Under the pieces are notes generated by a model. That model was not told the origin of the DNA and made no database searches. It worked only from the letters and a program-made list of their open reading frames with translations. A stretch of DNA of 64,000 nt from Brevibacterium iodinum ATCC 49514 (GTDB taxonomy: Bacteria > Actinomycetota > Actinomycetes > Actinomycetales > Brevibacteriaceae): positions 20,528 through 84,527 of the forward strand of contig NZ_FXYX01000016.1 in NCBI RefSeq assembly GCF_900169265.1. Reading direction: 5' to 3'. Position numbers and translations under genes: made by a program. How positions within the stretch are numbered: the stretch's first letter is position 1; each line of letters opens with the position of its first letter. Of this stretch, positions 16,967-26,212 are shown one piece after another.

Positions 16967-17005
16967 TGCCTGCGTGAGCTGGGCGCCCCTCACCTGGGGC
17001 GGCGG

Positions 17006-18846
17006 TCAGCCCTGAGCGCCCTTGCCGTCGTCGTCCTGTTCGTCGCCGGACTCATCGCCGTCGGGCGAGGCGTTGCCTTCGCCCGAGTTCGAAGCCGAGC
17101 CCCGACCCGCCTCCGAGCCGGCCCCGGACGCGCCCGCACCGCTCTCGTCGAGGCGGCGCTTCGCCTCATCGATATAGGACTGCACATCGAAGCCGGCGGC
17201 CTTCTTCACCTCGTCGCCGATCCGGTCGAGGTCGACGCCGCTGTCATCGAGGAAAGCCTTCGGGTCGAACCCCGTGCCTGTCGATCGCGGTCTGGCAGAC
17301 GCATCGTCTGCGACGACTCCGTCGACGACCTCGCCCGAGGCGTGGCCCGTCCCGGACGAACCACCGGAAGCGGGCCCTCCGGAACCGCCAGTCCCGCCAG
17401 AACCACCGGGCCCGCCCGAGCCGCCGTTTCCGCCGGACTCGCCCGAGCCGCCGTTTCCGCCGGACTCGCCCGAGCCATCGCCCGCCGCGCCGTCAGAACC
17501 CGAGCCCTTCGCCTTGGCCACGAGGTCGGTGAGGTCGACACCGGTCGTTCCGCGCACGACTTCGAGGACCTGCGAGAGGTTGTTCGACACGGAGTTCGCG
17601 AGCTTCGACTCACCGTCGGTGGACACGATCGAGAGATCTTTGATGTTCGCATACGGCGCCACCAGTTCCCCGGCGACCGAAGGCAGCACCTCGAGCACCT
17701 TCGACAGCACGGCCGCATCGTTGAACTGCTTGTAGGCCTCGGCCTGCGCGCGCAGCGCCTCGGCTTCGGCTTCACCGCGGGCTCGAATCGCATCGGCCTC
17801 GGCTTCACCTTCGAGGCGGATCGCCTCGGCGTCCTTCGAGCGACGGTGGAGCTCAGCGGCGGCCTCGGCTCGGCCCTGCGCCTCGATCTCATAGGCCCGG
17901 GCATCGGCCGCGGCCTGCTGCCGGTAGCGTTCGGCGTCGGCCGGGCGGCGCACCTCAGCGTCGAGCTGTTCGGCGCGCAGCTCCGCGGCCTCCTTCGCAA
18001 CGATCCGGTCCTTCTCGAGCAGCTTCTGCTTCTCGGCCGCTGCGGCCAGCGGGCCGGCGTTGTCGGCGGTCGCCTGGCGCTGATCGGCCTCTTCCTTCAG
18101 CGCGGCCCGGCGCAGCGCCAACTGCTGCTGCTGTTCGGCGATCGCCTGATCGGTCAGCGCCTGCTGTTTCTGAGTCTCCTCATTCTGCTGCGCCTGCTCG
18201 ACAGCCGAAGCACGGCCGGCGTTCGCCTCGGCGATGGCGGCGTTCTTCGCCACCTCTGCGGCCTGCGGACGACCCCAGTCGCGCAGATAGCTGCCTTCGT
18301 CCTCGACGGCAGAGATCTGGAAGGTGTCGATGATGAGGCCCTGGTTGTTCATCGAGTGCGCGGATTCCTCCTGCACCTGTGCGGCGAAGGAAGCGCGGTC
18401 CTGGATGATCTGCTCGACGGTGAGGGTGCCGACCACGGCGCGCAGGGTGCCGGAGAGGATCTCCTTCGAGTAGTGGTCGATCTGGTCCTGTTGATCGAGG
18501 AAGCGCTGTGCGGCCTTGCGCACGTCATCCTCCGTGCCGCCGACCTTGACCTGGGCGACGCCGCGCAGACGCAGGGCGATGCCGTTGATGGAGATGCCGT
18601 CGATCTTGACGGAGATCTGCCGCGAGGACAGTGAAAGGATGAACGCCTTCTGCACGATCGGATAGACGACCGAGCGGCCCCCGATGACGATGCGCCCGGT
18701 GCCCGAGGCCCCCGAGGCGTTCCTGCCGGTGATGATGAGCGCCTCGGACGGTGAGGCGATCTTGTAGGAGCGCAGGATCACGAACAGCGCGATCAGGATG
18801 ATGATCACGAGGACGCCGATTCCTCCGGCGCCTAAGAGCAGGTCCA
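17006..18846 (-). CDS. Flotillin-like SPFH-domain membrane protein
   Basis: 613 residues from the ATG at 18846, with GAAAGG 7 bases upstream. One N-terminal membrane helix (LLLGAGGIGVLVIIILIALFVIL) is followed by an SPFH/band-7 domain (ASPSEALIITGRNASG onward, to residue ~190). A long Ala/Glu/Gln coiled coil follows (~190-400) with flotillin-type EAEA repeats. The last ~150 residues are Gly/Ser-rich and acidic, longer than in typical flotillins. Flotillins scaffold ordered membrane patches. No NfeD partner is adjacent. Two hairpins follow the gene. Confidence 0.85.
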
Positions 18847-19043
18847 TCAGTGGGCCTTTCATCGCAGTGGGATGTGCCGACCGACCGATCACCGGCCGGC
18901 CCCTTTCATCCTAGGCCAGCCCACGGGCAGGCAACAGGGTGGAAACCCTCGCACTCAAGGGCAGAATCTCGCCGAGGCGGCCCACCCGACCGCTGATCGC
19001 GCGGTGGAAGCCTTCCCTCACACCACCGGCTCAGTGATCAAGT

Positions 19044-19505
19044 TCACTTGCCCCATTCCCATGGCGGTCCGGCGATGAGCAGACCCGAGAATAAGAGGAC
19101 GACGAAGATGATGCCGATGCCGATGGCCGCCCACGGGAAGCGGATGCACCAAGAGGTGAGCTTCTCGAACCAGGTCTGCGGGGTGCGGCCGTTGCGACCC
19201 AGACCCCAGTCGCCTTCGAGTGATCCGGTCTTCTTGACGGAGCGTTCGAAGGGAATCGTGGCGTAGGGAATGATCGCCGATCCGAGACCCGTGGCGATGC
19301 GACGCTTGCTCCACTGCTGCGAGGTGCCGACGCCGATGACGGCGATGACGAAGCAGATGAAGATGAAGCCGTGGATGCCTCCGCCGATCCGCACCCCCAC
19401 CTCGGTGGTGTGGGTGACGTATTTGAGGAACATGCCGATCAGCAGCAGAGTCCAGGTGACGGTCTCGGCGATGGCGAAGAAGGTGAAGAAGCGTTTGGGA
19501 GTCAC
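19044..19505 (-). CDS. DUF3817 membrane protein
   Basis: 153 residues. The N-terminal FFTFFAIAETVTWTLLLIGMFLKY and the GGGIHGFIFI segment are the pattern of the actinobacterial DUF3817 family of integral membrane proteins, with about four helices. The C-terminal extension has one more helix (AAIGIGIIFVVLLFSGLL) and ends in WEWGK. Function is unknown in the family. It stands alone between the flotillin and aminopeptidase genes on the same strand. Confidence 0.7.
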   Translation of the reverse strand: MTPKRFFTFFAIAETVTWTLLLIGMFLKYVTHTTEVGVRIGGGIHGFIFICFVIAVIGVGTSQQWSKRRIATGLGSAIIPYATIPFERSVKKTGSLEGDWGLGRNGRTPQTWFEKLTSWCIRFPWAAIGIGIIFVVLLFSGLLIAGPPWEWGK

Positions 19506-19662
19506 GGAAGACCATTGTGCCCGGGCAAGGTGAACGCCCCCTGAGGAGCGCCGCCAGGTGAGTCGCTCGATCTCAGATCTGGGTCAGTGCCGACTCAGCT
19601 GCGCCATCCGAGCTGCGCCGCCGGATTCGAACCGCGGCCATCGTCATCTTCGCAGACGAGAA

Positions 19663-19714
19663 CGGCCCGATACGCGCCGGTGACCGTTACCAGTCACCGA
19701 CCCGCATCGGGCCG
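19663..19714 (-). terminator. Long imperfect hairpin downstream of LPXTG aminopeptidase
   Basis: CGGCCCGAT...CCGGTGAC pairs with GTCACCG...ATCGGGCCG across an 8-base loop; the middle of the stem is interrupted by a few unpaired bases. It follows the stop of the minus-strand aminopeptidase gene by about 40 bases. Confidence 0.55.
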
Positions 19715-19751
19715 TCCGTGCCGATCAGGGCACGTTGTCTCGGCTCCCCGC

Positions 19752-21869
19752 TCAGCTGCGGCGGCGTGAACCCAGAGTCATCGCCAGGCCGAGCACGATG
19801 AGCGCTCCGGCCGACAGAATCAGCGGCAGGGCTTCGTTACCGGTGCGCGGCAGATCTCCTCCGCCGCCACCGTTGCCGCCGTCACCGGCCCCCGGTCCGT
19901 CACCTTCGGCGACGACCTCGAAGGATCCGGTCAGCGGATCCCCGCCTTCGCAGTCGACCGTGACGTCGTAGGTTCCGATGTAGCTGTCGACCATCGACGC
20001 ATCGAGTCCGCGGACTCCGAATCGAGCGGTGCCGTCGGCGCCGACCTCGGCAGTCTGTTCGAACGTCTCGATCTTCCCGTTGTTCGGGGTCACCGTCATC
20101 GTCGCCGTGGTGTCGGCGACGCAGCCGGTGGCCGCGACCTGGACGCCCTTCTCGCTGACGAAGTCCGGTGCCTCGATCGTCTTCGGATCGATGCTCAGGG
20201 TCCGTTCGTCAGGAGCCTCGGTCGGCGTCTCCGTGGGCGGATCAGTGGGATCCGTGGGCGGAGTCGTCGGATCGGTCGGAGGATCCGTCGGCGCGTCGGC
20301 CAGCTCATAGGCCAGCGTGTGGACGGCGAAGCCGATGGCGGGAGCGAAGATGTCGATGGATTTCTTGCTCACGTTCTCGATCGTGTCCGTGGACTGGTGG
20401 TAGTTCGTGTCGTGCTTCGCACCGACGGTGCCGCCGAACATCTCGGCTTCCTCGGCGGTCTTCGTACCGTCGGCGCCGGAGAACAGGCCGCTGGCCGGGA
20501 TGCCGTTGTCGATGAACGCCTGGTAGTCCGAGCGTCCGGAGAAGTCGGTGCCGACGTTGGGCTGGTCGATATCGGCGAAGTAGTCGGTGAAGACCTTTTC
20601 AAGCTCGGCCGAGCCTTCGGGGACGTTGACGCCGTCGGGAATCGGCACATCGGAGCCGTCGGAGTCGAGTGTGCCGACGATGTAGTTGTCGGAACCGATC
20701 ATGTCGAAGTTCATGTAGGACTTGATCTTGCCCAGCTCGGCATCGTCGAGGCTCGCGACATACTCCGTCGAGCCTACGAGTCCGACCTCTTCCGCGCCCC
20801 ACCAGCCGAAGCGGACGGCATTGTCGACCTCGGTCGGCTGCTCGGCGAGCGCTTCGGCCGAAGCGAGCAGTGCAGCGGATCCCGAGCCGTTGTCGTTGAC
20901 TCCAGGGCCTTCTTCGACACCGTCAAGGTGGGCGCCGAACATCTGGACGTTGTCGTGGTCGCCGGCCTTGGTTTCGGCGATGACATTCCAGGTCTTCTCG
21001 GTGACGAACTCGGTCTCGAGTGTGAAGTCGGCAGTCAGGGCCGCAGCCTCGGCTGCCGCGTTGTCTTCGGCGGCCTCATCGGCCTGGTCGGTTTCTTGGC
21101 CGAGGCCCGCCTCGGCGTCAGTCTGGCTGCCGGCTTCTGCGCCGGCCTCGGCACCTGCGGCTTCGACCTTCTCGAGGAGGTCGGTGCCGACGTTGTAGGT
21201 GACCGTCACCGTCGGGGCACTGCCCTCCATCCGCTCATCCAGGGTGGCGTTGAGCTCCTCGTCCGGGTTGTCCTTGTCGTTGTTGTAGATGATGACTGCT
21301 GCGGCACCGGCTTCGGTAGCGGCCTTAGTCTTCTCACCGAAGGCGCATTCGCCGCGGGACACGAGCACAAGCGCACCTTCGGCGCTGGCGTCGAAGTCAC
21401 TGGCCTGACAGCCGAGCTGTCCGCCGGCCAGGTCGCTGTTGTCGTCATCGACCGGCAACACCACTGGCAGATCGGTCAGCGGCTCCGTGGTTCCCTCTGT
21501 GTATGAGGCGGTCGCAACCTTGACTGCATCTCCGTCGACCTTGACGTCGACGGTGCCGAAGTCCTGGCTTTCGACGTCGAAGGCCTGACGCTTCACGTCG
21601 AAGGCACCGGTCGCCTCGAGGCTGGATTCGACATATTCCACGGCTTCTTCGTAGCCGGGCGTGCCCAGCGCGCGGAATCCTTCGTCCGCGTGCGAGGTGG
21701 AGATGTCGGAGATCTTCTGCAGATGCTCCATCACGGCGTCGCCGGTGACGCCCATATCGGTGTGTTCAGTCGGTCCCGCGGTGCCGGCCGCCAGTGCCGG
21801 GCTCACCCCGCCGAGGACCAGTCCGGCCGTGGCGGTGACCGCCAGCCAGCTCTTCGTGCGCAACTTCAT
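19752..21869 (-). CDS. LPXTG-anchored M28-family aminopeptidase with PA domain
   Basis: 705 residues from the ATG at 21869, which has AAAGGAA upstream. A Sec signal peptide ends at ...GGVSPALA. A protease-associated domain (~residues 100-240) precedes the M28 zinc peptidase. Ligands: H and D in GAHLDGVEEGPGVNDN, catalytic/metal E-E in WWGAEEVGLVGS, D in NFDMIGSDN, and H in NYHQSTDT. An Ala/Glu-rich insert interrupts the PA-to-peptidase region. A Pro/Thr linker and an Ig-like ~90-residue domain follow, then LPRTG, a membrane helix and RRRS for sortase anchoring. It should trim peptides at the cell surface. Confidence 0.88.
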   Translation of the reverse strand: MKLRTKSWLAVTATAGLVLGGVSPALAAGTAGPTEHTDMGVTGDAVMEHLQKISDISTSHADEGFRALGTPGYEEAVEYVESSLEATGAFDVKRQAFDVESQDFGTVDVKVDGDAVKVATASYTEGTTEPLTDLPVVLPVDDDNSDLAGGQLGCQASDFDASAEGALVLVSRGECAFGEKTKAATEAGAAAVIIYNNDKDNPDEELNATLDERMEGSAPTVTVTYNVGTDLLEKVEAAGAEAGAEAGSQTDAEAGLGQETDQADEAAEDNAAAEAAALTADFTLETEFVTEKTWNVIAETKAGDHDNVQMFGAHLDGVEEGPGVNDNGSGSAALLASAEALAEQPTEVDNAVRFGWWGAEEVGLVGSTEYVASLDDAELGKIKSYMNFDMIGSDNYIVGTLDSDGSDVPIPDGVNVPEGSAELEKVFTDYFADIDQPNVGTDFSGRSDYQAFIDNGIPASGLFSGADGTKTAEEAEMFGGTVGAKHDTNYHQSTDTIENVSKKSIDIFAPAIGFAVHTLAYELADAPTDPPTDPTTPPTDPTDPPTETPTEAPDERTLSIDPKTIEAPDFVSEKGVQVAATGCVADTTATMTVTPNNGKIETFEQTAEVGADGTARFGVRGLDASMVDSYIGTYDVTVDCEGGDPLTGSFEVVAEGDGPGAGDGGNGGGGGDLPRTGNEALPLILSAGALIVLGLAMTLGSRRRS

Positions 21870-22052
21870 GGAGTTCCTTTCGCTCCTTTGACTGTGTCCA
21901 GAGGAATCGCACATGACGGCGCACCGGAACCGACCGGCACGGCATGACTCCTCGGTCATACCGGCGCCGGCCCATCTACGGCTGCACTTGCGGGGAAGCT
22001 CGATTCTGACGCTTCGCCATGATTCGTCGTTGGTAACGAATCACATGCTTCT

Positions 22053-22068
22053 ATAACGAAACGGTGAC
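22053..22068. promoter_or_regulatory. MtrA-like direct repeat upstream of LPXTG aminopeptidase
   Basis: ATAAC-N6-GTGAC. A second copy, GTTAC-N6-ATAAC, lies at 22116-22131. The spacing matches the GTNAC-N6-GTNAC type repeats reported for actinobacterial MtrA. The whole gene-free stretch 21870-22349 is AT-rich near these boxes and holds the divergent promoters of the aminopeptidase and the iron transporter; I see no gene in it. Confidence 0.35.
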
Positions 22069-22336
22069 ACAACTCACATTGGTCATTAATCTAACGCATC
22101 ACAACAGGCTTTCATGTTACGAATTGATAACAACCGGTCACTGATTGATTTCGCACGCGCGGACTGTCTGCGGTTCACATGCGGATTCTCTGCGGCGACT
22201 GCGGCCGCACCACTGGGCACTCCCACGACGCCCCGACCTCACCTGCTGCCTGCCCACGCATCGCACCGCGCAACTCGGCCCGACCTCTCAGCCCCCTTAC
22301 CGCCGCCCACCCAGTGCCGGAACCAGACCGCACGAC

Positions 22337-22342
22337 TAGACT
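22337..22342 (+). promoter_or_regulatory. Candidate -10 box (TAGACT) for leaderless iron transporter gene
   Basis: TAGACT ends 7 bases before the GTG start at 22350 and no ribosome-binding site is visible, as expected for an actinobacterial leaderless gene. Confidence 0.4.
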
Positions 22343-22349
22343 TGGACCA

Positions 22350-23453
22350 GTGACGACCAATGACTCTGCGGGATCGACTCCGCCCGCCTCCCCCGACAGG
22401 CGGACCATTCGCCGCTGGCAGCGCTACCTCGCCAACGAACGGCTCGAGGAACGGGTATATCGCAACCTCGCCGAACGCCGCAAGGGCGAGGACCGCGAGA
22501 TCCTGCTCAGTCTCGCCGCAGCGGAATCCCGGCATCAGGAGCATTGGATCTCCCTCCTCGGTGAACACGCCCAGAAGCGCCGCTCCGCCGATCTCGTCAC
22601 CCGCTGCCTGGCGTTCCTCGGCCGCATGTTCGGTTCCGTGTTCGTCCTCGCTCTGGCTCAGCAGTCCGAGACGAGCTCGCCGTACGACGAAGACGAAGCC
22701 GCCTCGGCCGAGATGGCCGCCGATGAACGCATCCACGCCGAGGTGGTCCGTGCCCTGGCCGCCCGTTCCCGCGCCCGCCTGTCGGGGAACTTCCGCGCCG
22801 CCGTCTTCGGTGCCAACGACGGCTTGGTCTCGAACCTCGCACTTGTCCTCGGTGTCGGCGCAGCTGGAGTCTCGAACACCGTCATCCTGCTCACCGGCGT
22901 GTCCGGACTGCTCGCCGGAGCCCTGTCGATGGGAGCCGGCGAATACATCTCGGTGCGCTCCCAGCGCGAACTCCTCGACGCCTCCACCCCCGACCCCGAA
23001 TCCCGGCACGCTCTGGCCGATCTCAACATCGACGCCAACGAGCTCGCCCTCGTCTTCCGCGCCCGCGGAATGGAAGCCCGCGAGGCCGAGGCCCGCGCCA
23101 ACCGCACGATCGCGGCGGCGAAGAACAAACAGGCACCGAGGCTGCCGAACCTCGACTCCGAAGTCGACCGCGACGAACTGGGCACCGGCCTCGGCGCCGC
23201 CCTTTCGAGCTTCTGCTTCTTCTCCTCCGGCGCGCTCATCCCGATCCTGCCGTATATCTTCGGCATGTCCGGACTGCCCGCCGTGTTCCTGTCCGCCGGC
23301 CTCGTCGGCATCGCGCTGCTGTTCACCGGCGGCATCGTCGGCCTGCTCTCCGGCAAATCGCCCGGCCCCCGCGCCCTGCGCCAACTCGGCATCGGCTTCG
23401 GTGCCGCTGCCGTGACCTACGCCCTCGGCCTGCTCTTCGGAGGTACCGCATGA
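22350..23453 (+). CDS. Ferritin-like/VIT1 fusion iron transporter (MbfA-type)
   Basis: 367 residues from a GTG, probably leaderless. The N-terminal ~130 residues are a ferritin-like four-helix domain with paired E and E-x2-H ligands (ERLEERVYRN, AAAESRHQEHW, MAADERIHAEV) for a di-iron site. The rest is a VIT1/CCC1 membrane domain with five helices and its signature FGANDGLVSNLALVLGV. The same fusion occurs in MbfA and Er-VIT1 proteins, which export or sequester Fe(II)/Mn(II). Its stop overlaps the next gene by 4 bases (ATGA), so the two are translationally coupled. Confidence 0.88.
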   Translation: MTTNDSAGSTPPASPDRRTIRRWQRYLANERLEERVYRNLAERRKGEDREILLSLAAAESRHQEHWISLLGEHAQKRRSADLVTRCLAFLGRMFGSVFVLALAQQSETSSPYDEDEAASAEMAADERIHAEVVRALAARSRARLSGNFRAAVFGANDGLVSNLALVLGVGAAGVSNTVILLTGVSGLLAGALSMGAGEYISVRSQRELLDASTPDPESRHALADLNIDANELALVFRARGMEAREAEARANRTIAAAKNKQAPRLPNLDSEVDRDELGTGLGAALSSFCFFSSGALIPILPYIFGMSGLPAVFLSAGLVGIALLFTGGIVGLLSGKSPGPRALRQLGIGFGAAAVTYALGLLFGGTA

Positions 23454-24337
23454 CCGATCCGCTCATCCTCGTCAACCCCGCCACCGGCACGTTCGAACTC
23501 ACTGACCTGCGTTCCGCGCAACTGCCCGTCACGGACCTCTCCGCTCATCGCGGGGACGGGATCTTCGAAACCGTACTGGTGAGCGTGGGTGCGCACGGTG
23601 CCACCGTGGTGTCACGGGAACGGCACTTCACCCGGTTCCGCGCATCCGCCTCGGCGCTGGATCTGCCCGATCCTGACCAAGGACTGTGGGATCGGGTCAT
23701 CGATTCCCTCATCGCCGAGGTGGCCGCCGCCGATCCCGAGAATGTCGAGTTCGGGATCCGCTACGCTCTCTCCCGCGGGGAGCAGGACGCGAACGGCGCA
23801 TTCCGGGGCCGCGGGTGGGCCTTTCCCGTGCCCGTGGACGACCACATCCGTACAGCTCGCGAGCAAGGTGTCACCGCCGTCAGCCTCGACCGCGGATTCG
23901 ACGCCTATATCGGCAGCAAGGCCCCGTGGCTGCTCATCGGTGCGAAGACTCTGTCCTATGCGGTCAATCAGGCCGCCGGCCGCTATGCCGCGGCCAACGA
24001 CGCCGATGAGGCGCTTTTCGTCTCCCATGACGGAATCGTGCTCGAAGGACCGACCGCGAATCTCATCATCCGCCGAGGCGACCACCTGCTCACTCCGAAT
24101 CCGGAGGCGGGTCTGCTGTCGGGAACGACGCAGCGCCTCATCTTCGATCATGCGGAGGATCTTGGTCTGCGCGCCGAATATGCCGACCTGAGCCTCGACG
24201 ACGTCAAGGCGGCGGATGGGGCTTGGTACGTCTCGTCGATGCGCACTGCGGTCGCGCTGCGCGAACTCGACGGGAACGCGATCTCAATTGATCAGACTCT
24301 GACCGACAGGTTCCAGGAGATCATCCGCGGACGGTGA
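23450..24337 (+). CDS. pabC: Class IV aminotransferase, probable aminodeoxychorismate lyase
   Basis: 295 residues. Class IV PLP motifs: LSAHRGDGIFETVLV at the N-terminus, LIGAKTLSYAVNQAAGRYA with the Schiff-base lysine, DEALFVSHDGIVLEGPTANLII with the E-x-x-x-x-N phosphate/cofactor contact, and LLSGTTQRL. PabC splits aminodeoxychorismate to p-aminobenzoate and pyruvate for folate. D-amino-acid or branched-chain aminotransferases share the fold, so the name is probable only. It overlaps the iron transporter by 4 bases, an odd pairing without obvious metabolic logic. Confidence 0.7.
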   Translation: MTDPLILVNPATGTFELTDLRSAQLPVTDLSAHRGDGIFETVLVSVGAHGATVVSRERHFTRFRASASALDLPDPDQGLWDRVIDSLIAEVAAADPENVEFGIRYALSRGEQDANGAFRGRGWAFPVPVDDHIRTAREQGVTAVSLDRGFDAYIGSKAPWLLIGAKTLSYAVNQAAGRYAAANDADEALFVSHDGIVLEGPTANLIIRRGDHLLTPNPEAGLLSGTTQRLIFDHAEDLGLRAEYADLSLDDVKAADGAWYVSSMRTAVALRELDGNAISIDQTLTDRFQEIIRGR

Positions 24338-24370
24338 GGCCGTGGGAGCCGCCGGCTCCGAGCGACGGCA

Positions 24371-24437
24371 GGCGCCTTGGGGGATGCGCTGCCCCGGGTG
24401 GCCGGACTCTGGGCGCCTTGGGGGATGCTCTGCCCCG
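24371..24437. repeat. Two direct copies of a 26-bp repeat, 41 bp apart
   Basis: Copies at 24371-24396 and 24412-24437 differ at one base. Both begin GGCGCCTTGGGGGATGC. The second copy runs into the left arm of the terminator hairpin at 24427-24460. Confidence 0.7.
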
Positions 24438-24460
24438 AGCCCTCAGGCTCGGGGCAGAGC
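24427..24460. terminator. Perfect 15-bp hairpin holding a stop codon in its loop
   Basis: Stem 24427-24441/24446-24460 with loop CTCA. On the minus strand the TGA stop of the small membrane gene is exactly the loop, and its last codons form one arm. It lies between convergent genes and probably terminates both. Confidence 0.7.
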
Positions 24461-24643
24461 GTCGGCGGGTTTCGCCGAGGGGAGAGTGAAGGCGAGAACG
24501 AGCCCGAGGATGCAGGCGGCGCAGCTGATCAGCCACACCGGCCAGAAGACGCCGGACATTCCCGGCAGCAGCGCAAGCAGGAATCCGAGGGCGCCACAGA
24601 CGAACAGTCCGGTGACGTCGCGCGTCTTCCACTTCCTCAGCAT
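24443..24643 (-). CDS. Small two-helix membrane protein
   Basis: 66 residues. A basic N-terminus (MLRKWKTRDVTG) is followed by two hydrophobic helices (LFVCGALGFLLALLPGM and VWLISCAACILGLVLAF) and a short tail. The topology is plausible and codon use is like its neighbours, so I accept it despite its size. No family is recognised. It resembles small actinobacterial membrane proteins of unknown role. Its stop codon lies in a terminator loop. Confidence 0.55.
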   Translation of the reverse strand: MLRKWKTRDVTGLFVCGALGFLLALLPGMSGVFWPVWLISCAACILGLVLAFTLPSAKPADALPRA

Positions 24644-24890
24644 CGTGTGCCTTTCTCTTCACGTTTCGACCCAGACCTTCCCTTGCCCGATCGAAGCGTG
24701 CTCTCACGCTATCTCCGTCGATCTGCCCGGCACATCCCCCAAAAGTATGAAATGAGCGAATTTTCTCGGCATCGTTCAACCGCGGGTGACCTTGCGCGCA
24801 TCGTCCTGCGTTAGTGTTGACTTCGACGGAATACGTTCCCGCGGCTCGTGAGAGTCGTGGGACTCAATATTCAAAGGAAAGGACACGAGC

Positions 24891-25190
24891 ATGGGAAAGC
24901 TCGCTTGGCAGATCATCGGCGTGGGAGCGCCCATCGCAGCTGCATTCGTCGCTCGCAAGACCCTGACCTTCGCGTGGGAGAAGTCGACGAAGCGCCCGGC
25001 GCCGTCGAACCCCGTCGATGACGAGATCTCGATGTCCGAGGCCCTGGCCTGGACGATCGTCTCCGGCGTCGGTGTGGCCGTGGCTCAGCTCGTGGTTCAG
25101 CGCATCGCCGCGAACACCGTGCGCAACAACTTCGGCGAGGAGGCCCTGCCGAAGAAGTTCCGCAAGCAGATCGAAGAGACCACCGACTGA
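24891..25190 (+). CDS. DUF4235 membrane protein
   Basis: 99 residues. The layout matches actinobacterial DUF4235: an N-terminal helix (LAWQIIGVGAPIAAAFVARK), a W-E-K linker, a second hydrophobic helix (EALAWTIVSGVGVAVAQLVVQR) and a basic C-terminus. AAAGGACAC precedes the ATG. The function of the family is unknown. It is monocistronic, with a strong terminator after it. Confidence 0.75.
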   Translation: MGKLAWQIIGVGAPIAAAFVARKTLTFAWEKSTKRPAPSNPVDDEISMSEALAWTIVSGVGVAVAQLVVQRIAANTVRNNFGEEALPKKFRKQIEETTD

Positions 25191-25219
25191 TCCTCTGCTG
25201 ACTTCCACCAGCGAAACGG

Positions 25220-25243
25220 CCCGCGAAGCTCATGCTTCGCGGG
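25220..25243 (+). terminator. Intrinsic terminator after DUF4235 gene
   Basis: CCCGCGAAGC and GCTTCGCGGG form a perfect 10-bp stem with a TCAT loop, followed by TCGCTTTCTCTCT, the most T-rich tail of any hairpin in the window. It also faces the convergent aroD gene. Confidence 0.8.
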
Positions 25244-25261
25244 TCGCTTTCTCTCTGGCGT

Positions 25262-26164
25262 TCAGCCGGTGATGCGGTCGAGGATCTCGGCGAGGACCGA
25301 TGCCTCGATCTGCCCCGGCGCCGAAGCCTGACCGATCTGCGCGAATGTGGCGCAGCTGCCGAAGTCGGCGCCCATGATCCTGCTCGACCGCCCCAACGAT
25401 CCCATCGAGATTCCGAGCACGGGCACCGGCAGCGAGGCATCCGCCGCGGCGGTCGCTTCCAGGAGACGCAGAACATCGGCCGGCGCCTGCGGCATCATCG
25501 CCACCTTGGCCACATCAGCTCCGGCCTCGCTCATCGCAGCGAACGTCTTCAGCAGGCGCTCGGAAGAGTCCGTGGACTCGAAATTGTGGTGTGAAGCTAC
25601 GATGGGCACGCCCGCTTCCCGCGCCGAGGCGATGAGGGAGCGCGATTCTGCCCGGTCGATCTCGATGTCGACGGCGACAGGAACGCCCCATGATGCGTTG
25701 CTGGGAACGCCCGAGGCGGCGGTGCCGGTGGGACCGGTACCGGCAGCAGTTCCGGCGTCCGCCTCGACGTCGGCGACCCCGGCGATGAGTTCCCGCACCA
25801 CCTCGGCGTAGTCGTCCTCCGTGATCTCCACCTGCCCGCCCTCGAAACCGGTGCGTACGGTCAGGAGGATCGACAACCCCGCTGAGAGTGCACCCGGGAG
25901 CAGACGAAGGGCCGCCTCGGCGAGGCTGTGCACACTCCTGTGCACCCCACCCTGCGCGGAACCGGAGGCGACGACGAGCAGCGGATCGATGCGCCATTCG
26001 ACGGCGTCGACGATTCCGGTCGCGGCGGCCGCGGCGGCCGCGGCGCATTCGGCAGCGAGTTCATCGGCATCGATCGCCTGCGTCGGCACGATGACGGCAG
26101 GTCGCCAGGAATTGCGCACCGCGGGCGTTCCTGCGGCAGGATTGAGGAACGGCAATGATTTCAT
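25262..26164 (-). CDS. aroD: Type I 3-dehydroquinate dehydratase
   Basis: 300 residues; the usual length is about 250. Catalytic residues are intact: E56 and R58 (EWRID), the general base at H192/H193 (ASHHNFES), and the Schiff-base lysine K220 (AKVAMMP). The C-terminal lid (SLGRSSRI and FAQIGQASAPGQI) is also present. It converts 3-dehydroquinate to 3-dehydroshikimate. Two departures explain the length: an eight-alanine run from a GGC-rich repeat near 26040, and a ~20-residue Gly/Thr/Ser insert at residues ~137-157. The gene is divergent from the hydrolase by 48 bp. Confidence 0.85.
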   Translation of the reverse strand: MKSLPFLNPAAGTPAVRNSWRPAVIVPTQAIDADELAAECAAAAAAAATGIVDAVEWRIDPLLVVASGSAQGGVHRSVHSLAEAALRLLPGALSAGLSILLTVRTGFEGGQVEITEDDYAEVVRELIAGVADVEADAGTAAGTGPTGTAASGVPSNASWGVPVAVDIEIDRAESRSLIASAREAGVPIVASHHNFESTDSSERLLKTFAAMSEAGADVAKVAMMPQAPADVLRLLEATAAADASLPVPVLGISMGSLGRSSRIMGADFGSCATFAQIGQASAPGQIEASVLAEILDRITG

Positions 26165-26212
26165 TTCTCAAGCGTAGGCGGTGACCAGGCGCGCGCGGGC
26201 AGGAGGACACGG

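Noticed and set aside
16871..18634. 587-codon plus-strand frame
   Set aside because: Antisense to the flotillin coiled coil; Leu/Arg/Gly composition typical of complement of Ala/Glu repeats.
19600..19720. tRNA-like GGTTCGAATCC on the minus strand
   Set aside because: The T-arm stem does not pair and no acceptor or anticodon arm can be folded around it; the nearby hairpin is a terminator.
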